Assembly: GCF_014204975.1 (NCBI RefSeq)
Contig: NZ_JACHMM010000001.1
Location: 2,480,001 to 2,544,000 of the forward strand
Source: Jiangella mangrovi
GTDB taxonomy: Bacteria; Actinomycetota; Actinomycetes; Jiangellales; Jiangellaceae
Direction of reading: 5' to 3'
Length of the DNA stretch: 64,000 nt
The translations under genes were made by a program, and so were the position numbers. Positions within the stretch are counted from its first letter, which is position 1, and every line of letters begins with the position of its first letter. Of this stretch, positions 34,455 to 41,010 are shown in pieces. Below the pieces are notes generated by a model. That model was not told where the DNA came from. It worked only from the letters and a program-made list of their open reading frames with translations, and did not search any database.

Positions 34455-34961
34455 ATGCGGATGGAACCGCTCGTGTACCGCGCGCCGCTGCGGTCCCGGC
34501 GGCCGGACGTGCCCGACGGCGCCGGGGTCGAGCGGGCACTGGCGGCGGGCGTGTGCGGGCTGGGAGGTGAGCTGCCGCCGTCGTCGGCGCCCGGCTCGGT
34601 CCTTGCGGCGGCCGCGGCGCTGGAGCGGGTCGACGGCGAGCGTGCGGCTCGGCGGCTGCTGCGGTTCGCGGCCGTGCCCGACGGCGCCTTCGCCTGGACC
34701 CGCGACGTCGACGGCGCCTACCTGCTCGGGAGGCTCGACGGGCCGTACCGCTACGACGCGAGCGCGCCGGCCCGGGCGGCCGACCTGGTGCACGTGCGGC
34801 CGTGCCGCTGGCTGCCCGCGCCCGTCGACGCTGCGCGGGTGCCGGCCGCGGTGGTGGCGACGTTCGGGCGGGGCGGGCGGAACCTCCAGCGGATCCGCGA
34901 CGCCGCCGTCGGTGCGCAGACGGCGGAGCTCTGGTCAGGCGGCGGGGCCGGCGTCGAGTAG
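34455..34961 (+). CDS. Conserved actinobacterial protein of unknown function
   Basis: 168 residues from ATG at 34455 behind GCGAGGAGCGG. FAWTRDVDGAYLLGRLDGPYRYD, ADLVHVRPCRWLPAPVDAARVPAAVVATFGRGGRNLQRI is a conserved core seen in actinomycetes: a small beta-barrel-like module with several Trp and Arg residues. The function is not known to me. It has no signal peptide or membrane helix. Its last 27 bp overlap the convergent WYL regulator gene. Confidence 0.72.
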   Translation: MRMEPLVYRAPLRSRRPDVPDGAGVERALAAGVCGLGGELPPSSAPGSVLAAAAALERVDGERAARRLLRFAAVPDGAFAWTRDVDGAYLLGRLDGPYRYDASAPARAADLVHVRPCRWLPAPVDAARVPAAVVATFGRGGRNLQRIRDAAVGAQTAELWSGGGAGVE

Positions 34962-35924
34962 TCGCTGCGCCAGCTCGCGACTGCGGGTCGCCAGCTCAGG
35001 CGGGTCGAGGACCTCGAACGCGTGCCCCAGCAACAGCACGTGCATGAGCACGAGGTCGAGGTTCGCGGCGCCGCTGAGCACCTCGCAGCGCTCGCCGTCG
35101 AGCGGCCGGACGACCGCCGCCGACGCCGGGACCTGGGCGCGCACCGTCGTCGCCGGCGCGTGCACGAGGAAGCGGGCCTGACGCGGATAGACCCGGCTCG
35201 CGACGCTCTCCTGCACGAACGTGGCCGCGTCGGGCGCCTCGCGCGGGCGGAACCGCCAGGTGCGCGCCGTCACGTCCGTCATCCGGTCGACGCGGAAGCT
35301 GCGCCAGTCGTCGCGGTCGAGGTCGTACGCGAGCAGGTACCAGCGCCGGTCGGAGGCGACCAGCCGGTACGGCTCGACCCGGCGCCGTCGCGCCTCGCTC
35401 CCGGACCGCCCGGCCGGGTAGTCGAACCCGGTCTCGACCTCGTCGCGGCAGGCCCGGGCCAGCGTCATCAGCAGGCCGGGGTCGACCGGCGCGCGGCCGC
35501 CGCCGAAGGACTCGACCGAGCCGGAGAGCGCGCGCACCTCGCGCTGCAGGCGGGCGGGCAGTACCCGGTCGAGCTTGGTCAGCGCCCGCAGCGCGGCGTC
35601 GCCCGCTCCGGCGACGGCGCCACCCGCGCCGCCCGCGCCCGCGGTCGCGAGGAGGGAGAGGGTCGTCGCGATCGCCTCCTCGTCGTCCAACAGCAGCGGC
35701 GGCAGGTCCTGTCCCGCGCCGAGCTGGTACCCACCGCCGACGCCCTGGCTCGCGTGCACCGGGTAGCCGAGCGCGCGCAGCCGCTCGACGTCGCGCCGCA
35801 CCGTCCGCGGCGTGACGTTCAGTCGCTCGGCCAGCTCGGGCCCGGTCCAGACCTGGCGCTGCTGCAGCAGCCCGAGCAGGGTCAGCACCCGCTCCGTCGT
35901 CCCCCGCTCCGCGTCGGCCGTCAC
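34935..35924 (-). CDS. WYL-domain (YafY-type) transcriptional regulator
   Basis: 329 residues, GTG start. Residues 10-65 form a DeoR/HTH_11 helix-turn-helix (VWTGPELAERLNVTPRTVRRDVERLRALGYPV). The WYL domain (RRVEPYRLVASDRRWYLLAYDLDRDDWRSFRVDRM, about 185-220) senses small molecules or nucleic acids, and the C-terminal WCX-type extension completes the architecture. It is divergent from the three-gene alarmone-type operon, with 38 bp between the starts. It is therefore the obvious candidate regulator of that operon as well as itself. Confidence 0.9.
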   Translation of the reverse strand: MTADAERGTTERVLTLLGLLQQRQVWTGPELAERLNVTPRTVRRDVERLRALGYPVHASQGVGGGYQLGAGQDLPPLLLDDEEAIATTLSLLATAGAGGAGGAVAGAGDAALRALTKLDRVLPARLQREVRALSGSVESFGGGRAPVDPGLLMTLARACRDEVETGFDYPAGRSGSEARRRRVEPYRLVASDRRWYLLAYDLDRDDWRSFRVDRMTDVTARTWRFRPREAPDAATFVQESVASRVYPRQARFLVHAPATTVRAQVPASAAVVRPLDGERCEVLSGAANLDLVLMHVLLLGHAFEVLDPPELATRSRELAQRLLDAGPAA

Positions 35925-35962
35925 GGCCCCTACTGTGGCAGGCGACGGCTAGGTTGGACCTC

Positions 35963-37225
35963 ATGCCGGACAGCGACGGTGGCAGCGACCGGCCCATCGC
36001 GGACGGCGTCGAGGGCCTCCGTGCGCTGGCCGGCCACGAGGTCCCGGCCGGCGTCGACGCTGTGGGTGACGGCGTCGCGGGCCGGCTGGAGGGGCTACGG
36101 CGACAGCTCGCTTCCGTCGATGGGTCGCCCGCCCTCGACGACGCGGAACGGCGGATGCGCGGCGATCTCGACCGGCTGCGCGGCGAGGTCTCGGCCGCGC
36201 TGTCCGCCGTCGCCGACGAGCTGGACGAGCTGCGGCGACCGGACCCGGGCGGGCCGGGGGGATCGGGTGCGCCGGTCGCGTTCTCGGCGCCGACGGCGGC
36301 GGCCTCGGCCGGTGTCCATCCCGAGGTCGCCGCCGTCGTGGCCAGGCTCGTGGCCGACACGGCGCATCCGCTCGACCTGACCCGTGCGCTCGCCGACCCG
36401 CGCCGGCGCGACGCCACGCTGGCGATCCTCGCCGAGCTCGCCGAAGGACGGCTCCTGTCGGGCGGGACGCTCGAGGAGTACCGCGCCGAGCACCCCGGCC
36501 GCGGCCCGCTGTTCACTCCCGTGCCGGCGTCGGCTCTGACCGACGCGCAGGGCCGCAACCGCCTCGCGGTCTTCCTCGACGCCGCCCGCCGCCTGGACCC
36601 GGCGCGTGACGTCGGCGCCGATCCCACGCCGTCGCAGCTGGCACTCCTCGACGACTACGGCCGGCGTCTGGTCGAGGAGGTCGAGCCGCACGTGCGGGCC
36701 GAGGTCGAGGCGCTGGCCGCCCCCTTCGCGGACGCCGCCGTCAGCCTGCGGGTCAAGGGCCCGCGCTCGATCCTCGAGAAGGTGACCCGCATGTCTGCCG
36801 GCCGCGAGCACCGTCCGGCCCGCCCCGGCTACCACGCGGGCGCGGTGGTCGACGCCGTCGGCGCCCGCATCACCGTCGACGGGACCGCCGCGTTGGCGAC
36901 CCTCTGTGCCGCCGTGACCAGCCATTTCGGGATCGGCGACGGTGGCCGCGTGCTGGATCTGGAGAACCGCTACACCGATCCCAAGCCGCACAACCCCGCC
37001 TACCGCGTCGTGCCGCTCATCGTCGCGGTGGACGTCGGCGGGCTGGCGTACACGTGCGAACTACAGTTGAGTACTCGCCGGGCGTCGGTCGCGGCCGACC
37101 TCGAGCACAACACCGTCTACAAGCCGTACGTGGCCGTCACCGAGCGCGAGCAGGCGCGGGTGCTGGCCATGCAGGCCGAGGCGGCCGCCCTCGACCAGGA
37201 CGAGACCAGGAGCGATGCGCGGTGA
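35963..37225 (+). CDS. RelA/SpoT synthetase-like protein with long N-terminal extension
   Basis: 420 residues from ATG at 35963. Residues about 235-392 align with the RelA/SpoT nucleotidyl (pyrophosphokinase) domain: R263-V-K265-x3-S269-I-x2-K273, Asp297 in VVDAVGAR, a G-loop-like RYTDPKPHNPAYR with Tyr347, Glu366 in CELQLST, and LEHNTVYKPY. The residues needed for ATP and metal binding are present, though the usual H after the G-loop is replaced. Residues 55-95 look coiled-coil, and the region up to 230 matches nothing I know. If active it would make (p)ppGpp or a related alarmone, or pyrophosphorylate another target. The stop overlaps the next start (GTGA). Confidence 0.75.
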   Translation: MPDSDGGSDRPIADGVEGLRALAGHEVPAGVDAVGDGVAGRLEGLRRQLASVDGSPALDDAERRMRGDLDRLRGEVSAALSAVADELDELRRPDPGGPGGSGAPVAFSAPTAAASAGVHPEVAAVVARLVADTAHPLDLTRALADPRRRDATLAILAELAEGRLLSGGTLEEYRAEHPGRGPLFTPVPASALTDAQGRNRLAVFLDAARRLDPARDVGADPTPSQLALLDDYGRRLVEEVEPHVRAEVEALAAPFADAAVSLRVKGPRSILEKVTRMSAGREHRPARPGYHAGAVVDAVGARITVDGTAALATLCAAVTSHFGIGDGGRVLDLENRYTDPKPHNPAYRVVPLIVAVDVGGLAYTCELQLSTRRASVAADLEHNTVYKPYVAVTEREQARVLAMQAEAAALDQDETRSDAR

Positions 37226-37485
37226 CCGATACGAACCACGCGTGGATCTGGATCGGGCACGTGGCCGGCGCCGACGGCGAGCTCGCCGCGGCCTTCGTCA
37301 TCGACGAGCGGCAGCACGCCGACGCCCAGGCCGCGCAGGCCGCCGTCACGGCCGCCGCCGAGGAACTGCGCCGTCGCGGCATCGCGCACGAGCTCGAGCA
37401 CGTGCGGGTCCGCCTCGACGAGCCCGCCCAGCCGTTGCCCAGCTGGACCGACTACCAGGCGTCCCTGCCCGCCGAGGACGCATGA
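37222..37485 (+). CDS. Small protein (87 aa) between synthetase-like and hydrolase genes
   Basis: GTG at 37222 overlaps the upstream stop, and its own stop overlaps the HD gene start (ATGA). The sequence opens WIWIGHVAGADGELAAAFVID, then an Ala/Gln-rich helix (HADAQAAQAAVTAAAEELRRRG), then a short acidic end LPSWTDYQASLP. No family recognised and no membrane segment. Its position inside a coupled synthetase-hydrolase operon suggests a regulatory or complex-forming role. Confidence 0.7.
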   Translation: MTDTNHAWIWIGHVAGADGELAAAFVIDERQHADAQAAQAAVTAAAEELRRRGIAHELEHVRVRLDEPAQPLPSWTDYQASLPAEDA

Positions 37486-38087
37486 GGACGTTCGGCGCCT
37501 GGGCGTCGTTCGACGATGCGCGGGTCGCGTTGACCGGACGGTTGCCCGACGGCGACCTCGACCGGCTGGGCGCGGTGTACGCGTTCGCGGCCGAGCGGCA
37601 TGCGGACCAGACCCGGCCGGCCGGCGAGCCTTACACTCGGCACCTGCTCGAGGCCATGGAGATCCTGGCAGTCGCGCTGGACGTCGACGACGCCGACCTG
37701 CTCGCCGCCGCCCTGTTGCACGACGCCGTCGAGGACACCCCCACGACGTCGGCGGAGGTCGAGGAGCGCTTCGGCCCCCGCGTCGCCGAACTGGTCGCCC
37801 ACGTCACCAAGCCGCCGTCGTCTCCGTCGGCGCCCGACGAGGACCGCGCCGCCGTTCGGGAGGGCTATCTCAGCGGGCTGCGTGACCTGCCCGCCGACGC
37901 GCTGCTGCTCAAACTGGCCGACCGCTACAGCAACGTCCAGCGCCTGCACACCCACCCGCGGCCGGCGAAACAGCGCGCCTACTACGCCGAGACCCGCCGC
38001 TACCTCGTCCCGCTGGCCGCCGTCGACCCGCGGCTGGAGGCGCTCTTCGCCGACTGGGAGCGCACGTACGAGTACCTCAGTCGGTGA
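37482..38087 (+). CDS. RelA/SpoT-type HD-domain (p)ppGpp hydrolase, stand-alone
   Basis: 201 residues. YTRHLLEAMEIL (His54), ALLHDAVEDTPTT (His80-Asp81, Glu84-Asp85), RFGPRVAELVAHVTK and LLKLADRYSNVQRL (Asp147, Asn151) are the complete manganese-binding and catalytic set of the RelA/SpoT hydrolase domain, in a protein with no synthetase domain. It should remove the 3' pyrophosphate from guanosine (or adenosine) alarmones. The length matches small alarmone hydrolases. It is coupled to the two upstream genes and overlaps the convergent gene by 11 bp. Confidence 0.88.
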   Translation: MRTFGAWASFDDARVALTGRLPDGDLDRLGAVYAFAAERHADQTRPAGEPYTRHLLEAMEILAVALDVDDADLLAAALLHDAVEDTPTTSAEVEERFGPRVAELVAHVTKPPSSPSAPDEDRAAVREGYLSGLRDLPADALLLKLADRYSNVQRLHTHPRPAKQRAYYAETRRYLVPLAAVDPRLEALFADWERTYEYLSR

Positions 38088-38853
38088 CCCAGTCCATCTG
38101 CTCGATCCAGCGGTCGAACAGGGTGCGATCGCCCTGCACATCGAGGCCGGGGGCCGCGCTCAGCGGGCGGCGACGGCTGATCACGAGCATGAGGTCGGTG
38201 GCCGGGCCGCTGACCGTGACGTCCGCCTCCGCGTGCACGCGTTCCAGGACGACGTTCTCCGGCTCGCGGCGGGCCAGCCACTCCCCGGGCGCGTCGGTGG
38301 CGTGGAAGTGCAGGGTCTGCCCGGTGCCGCGCATCGCTGCGGCGTAGTCGGGCCGGTTCTCCAGATAGCCCTGGGACGTCATGGTGTCCAGCCAGTCCTC
38401 GAGCGCCCCGACAGCGGACGACGGCGCCAGCTCGTACCGCGTGCCGAGCGCCGACGCCGCGTCCGCGCGGTGGATGCAGGCCTCGCCGAACAGCCGGCGC
38501 GACCAGAACCGCACGCCCGCGTCGTCGCCGGACGGATCCCACACCGGCGTGTCGTCGGTGACCGACGCGAACGCGTCCCTCGCCTCGGCCGCGCTCTCGT
38601 TCAGCCAGTCGCGCCACTGTCCCGGGTCGGCCGGCCCGGGGACGTAGCGGGCGTACGCGTCGTCGGGCGCGGTCATCCGCTCGCCGACGAGCATGGTCAC
38701 CATGCGCTGCGTCGAGCCGACGTGGTCGACGAGATCGGCCAGGGTCCACTTCGGGGTCGTGGGCACCGGCGCGGCTGGATCCTTCCCGTGCACCCACTCG
38801 GCCAGCGTGCCCGTCTGCTCGACGACGACGTTCAAGTATGCGGAGGTGTCCAT
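38077..38853 (-). CDS. Maleylpyruvate isomerase family mycothiol-dependent enzyme (DinB-like)
   Basis: 258 residues from ATG at 38853. WTLADLVDHVGSTQRMVTMLV and FWSRRLFGEACIHRADAASALG carry the His residues that form the metal site in this four-helix DinB/MDMPI fold. TRYELAPSSAVGALEDWLDTM and a C-terminal VSGPATDLMLVISRRRPL domain follow. The family uses mycothiol as thiol cofactor or substrate in isomerisation and detoxification; the exact reaction is unknown here. Longer upstream reading lacks family similarity. Confidence 0.86.
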   Translation of the reverse strand: MDTSAYLNVVVEQTGTLAEWVHGKDPAAPVPTTPKWTLADLVDHVGSTQRMVTMLVGERMTAPDDAYARYVPGPADPGQWRDWLNESAAEARDAFASVTDDTPVWDPSGDDAGVRFWSRRLFGEACIHRADAASALGTRYELAPSSAVGALEDWLDTMTSQGYLENRPDYAAAMRGTGQTLHFHATDAPGEWLARREPENVVLERVHAEADVTVSGPATDLMLVISRRRPLSAAPGLDVQGDRTLFDRWIEQMDWVTD

Positions 38854-38951
38854 GCCGGCGATGCTAGGAGCGGGCTCGGGCCGACCGCATCTGTCGAATG
38901 ACTGGCGCCGACACCGTCGACGGATACCGGAACGAGGCGCACAATCAGGGC

Positions 38952-39095
38952 ATGGGGAAGTCCCTGCTGTGCCGCCTCGGCTGGCACCAGTGGCAGCGGC
39001 TGTCCACCGAGGACGGCCAGCGCTACGTCGCGTGCCGTCGCTGCGGCAAAGAGGGCGAGGTCGGCCCGATGATCGGCGGCGACGGCCCGGCCTGA
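38952..39095 (+). CDS. Small zinc-ribbon-like protein (47 aa)
   Basis: MGKSLLCRLGWHQWQRL followed by RYVACRRCGKEGEVGP. Cys7 and His12, together with the CRRC pair, give four potential zinc ligands. Similar miniature proteins are common in actinobacteria. The start at 38952 was preferred over the upstream in-frame ATG at 38898 because the conserved part begins there; no strong ribosome site is visible. Function unknown. Confidence 0.6.
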   Translation: MGKSLLCRLGWHQWQRLSTEDGQRYVACRRCGKEGEVGPMIGGDGPA

Positions 39096-39119
39096 GGGCT
39101 CTGCCGCCGGTCAAAGGGG

Positions 39120-39138
39120 CCCAGGGGATCGAACCCTG
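39120..39138. repeat. 19-bp copy of the tRNA-Lys T-arm (att-like repeat)
   Basis: CCCAGGGGATCGAACCCTG is identical to 40788-40806 inside the tRNA-Lys gene and lies in the same orientation. The two copies bracket 1.65 kb containing two genes. Duplicated tRNA 3' segments usually mark site-specific integration. Confidence 0.7.
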
Positions 39139-39165
39139 CCGTGCTGGGGCGTGAGGTGGCCGGGT

Positions 39166-39795
39166 TCAGCGACGGACCGTGAACCGAAGATGCAGCACGC
39201 GGTCACCCTGGATGACCACGTGTGGGTCGTCGAGCAGGTGTTGGCGGTCGATGTCTCCGAAGTAGCGCCTACCCGACCCGAAGACCACGGGCACCACGTC
39301 CATCGCCACCTCGTCGACGAGTCCGGCGGCGAGGGCCTGGCCTCCGACCACCCCGGCATTCACGATGACGGTCCGGTCGCCCGCCAGTTCCTTCGCCGTG
39401 GCGACGGCTGTGGTCACGTCGTCGACGAAGTGGTAGGACGCCTCGGGATGCCATCCGTCCGGTTTGGGCCGGTGGGACACGACGACCACGTGGTCGCCTG
39501 CGGGTGGCTGACCTTCCCAGCCGTTCACGAGATCGAACAGGCGCCGGCCCATGATGCTGGCGCCGATGCCTTCCCACATGGGTCCGACGTACTCCGCCGA
39601 GGCGCCGGACACCTTGAAGTCGACACCAGCGCCGGAGTGGTCGAACTTCTCGGGCCCGTCGGGCCTCTGGTTGTTCGGCGGCGTGATCGGGGTGTCTCCG
39701 CTGAAGTACCACTCATGCAGTGGCCCGACGTCGTCGTTCTGGTCGGCGATGAACCCGTCGAGCGACACCACGTTGTGCATGATCACTTGGCCCAC
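39166..39795 (-). CDS. Dihydrofolate reductase / RibD C-terminal-like reductase
   Basis: 209 residues from GTG at 39795, with GAAGGAG five bases upstream. VIMHNVVSLDGFIAD is the opening strand of the RibD_C/DHFR fold. IGASIMGRRLFDLVNGW, VVVSHRPK, FVDDVTTAVATAKELAGDRTVIVNAGVVGGQALAAGLVDEVAMDVVPVVFGSG supply the NADPH-binding segments. Probably an NADPH-dependent reductase of unknown substrate. It is downstream of an AraC regulator, inside the islet bounded by tRNA-Lys repeats. Confidence 0.88.
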   Translation of the reverse strand: MGQVIMHNVVSLDGFIADQNDDVGPLHEWYFSGDTPITPPNNQRPDGPEKFDHSGAGVDFKVSGASAEYVGPMWEGIGASIMGRRLFDLVNGWEGQPPAGDHVVVVSHRPKPDGWHPEASYHFVDDVTTAVATAKELAGDRTVIVNAGVVGGQALAAGLVDEVAMDVVPVVFGSGRRYFGDIDRQHLLDDPHVVIQGDRVLHLRFTVRR

Positions 39796-39865
39796 AGGAT
39801 CTCCTTCGGCTGAACACGCTCGATGCTGATGCTGCCAAGGACGTGTCGTCTGGTCTTGTAGAAAA

Positions 39866-40708
39866 TCACTCGGCGGGCATCGGCCCGTTGTCCGGAGGGA
39901 AGCCCTTGTCAGCGGGGTGCCGTCGCCGAAGAGCCACGTACGCCGTCGGGGTGAGACCGGTGAACTCCTTGAACTCCTTGGCGAAGTGAGCCTGGTCGAA
40001 GAAGCCCGCGGAATCAGCCAGGCCGGACCAGTCGACCTGACGTCGGGCATCGATCGAGAGAATCAGGCGCGCGAAGCGATAGATCCGCGCCACCCGCTTC
40101 GGACCGAGCCCGGTGTGGAACTTGAACTGAGCGGCCAGCTGATTGCCGCTGGCCCCGGCCTCCTTGGTCAGCGCCCCGATCGAGACGTTGCCCCAAGCAG
40201 CCTCCACGCACCCAGCCGTCTGAGCGACCAGGTGGAGTCCACGCGAGGGTGCGGCGACGAGCCGAGAGCGCAGTTCGTCCTCGAGCACCTGCAGGGCCTC
40301 GCCGACGGTCTTGACGGCAGCGATCCGGCCGCGGATCCGGTCGACGGACCGGCCCCACACCCCGTCGACCGGGACACACCGATCCCGCAACTCAATGGAC
40401 GGCAGGTCGACGAAGGGTGACAGGCCCCACGGCTTGAAGTGCACTCCGACCATCCGCGCCGGGGACGGGAACTCGATCATGAAGCGCCGGGTCCGCATCC
40501 CCATGAACCAGCCGTCCTCGAGCACCATCGGTGGCACGTCCGGGTCCGCGTCGTAGAGACGCACAGGCCCACCCATGGTGATGAACAAGTGCGCGGACGG
40601 CATCGGTGGGACGTTGAGTCGAGGGTGGCGCGGCACCCCGCTCAGGCAGTAGATGTCATCGATGAGCCCGTCCAGCGGCGGCGCCGGCACGCGGCTCGTG
40701 TACTCCAC
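39866..40708 (-). CDS. AraC-family transcriptional regulator
   Basis: 280 residues, GTG start. The N-terminal sensor domain (LNVPPMPSAHLFITMGGPVRLYD, MVGVHFKPWGLSPFVDLPSIELRD) matches the family often found beside RibD/DHFR-like reductases. The C-terminal pair of helix-turn-helix units (SIGALTKEAGASGNQLAAQFKFHTGLGPKRVARI and GWSD-like WSGLADSAGFFDQAHFAKEFKEFTGLTPTAY) binds DNA. It probably controls the reductase gene 70 bp downstream. Confidence 0.9.
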   Translation of the reverse strand: MEYTSRVPAPPLDGLIDDIYCLSGVPRHPRLNVPPMPSAHLFITMGGPVRLYDADPDVPPMVLEDGWFMGMRTRRFMIEFPSPARMVGVHFKPWGLSPFVDLPSIELRDRCVPVDGVWGRSVDRIRGRIAAVKTVGEALQVLEDELRSRLVAAPSRGLHLVAQTAGCVEAAWGNVSIGALTKEAGASGNQLAAQFKFHTGLGPKRVARIYRFARLILSIDARRQVDWSGLADSAGFFDQAHFAKEFKEFTGLTPTAYVALRRRHPADKGFPPDNGPMPAE

Positions 40709-40778
40709 GTGGCCATTCTCCCGTGCTCGATCCAGGCCACGCCTCGAGCTGTTGGTGCGCAGCCCCGAGTTCCGCGAC

Positions 40779-40854
40779 TGGTGGGCCCCCAGGGGATCGA
40801 ACCCTGAACCCGCGGATTAAAAGTCCGCTGCTCTGCCAATTGAGCTAGAGGCCC
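40779..40854 (-). tRNA. tRNA-Lys (anticodon TTT)
   Basis: 76 nt on the reverse strand, including an encoded CCA. Acceptor GGGCCTC pairs with GGGGCCC (one T-G pair), discriminator A, D-arm GCTC...GAGC, anticodon stem GCGGA/TCCGC with loop CTTTTAA (anticodon TTT), T-arm CAGGG-TTCGATC-CCCTG. Its T-arm and acceptor contain the 19-bp sequence repeated at 39120-39138. Confidence 0.94.
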
Positions 40855-40946
40855 CGCGGGGACAGGCTACCCAGTCACACGGCCGCCCTCCACGCGACGC
40901 CGGGAGCCACGCCGCGCGACGATCGGGTGCACCTCGCCGATTGCCC

Positions 40947-40976
40947 TTGACGCCCGCGACACGGGGAGTTCATATC
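40947..40976 (+). promoter_or_regulatory. Possible promoter of the GH92 gene
   Basis: TTGACG (40947-40952) and CATATC (40971-40976) are separated by 18 bp and lie about 35 bp upstream of the GH92 start. The -10 match is weak. Confidence 0.3.
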
Positions 40977-41010
40977 GACGCTACAGATCGGTCACCTCGG
41001 GACAGGCAGA

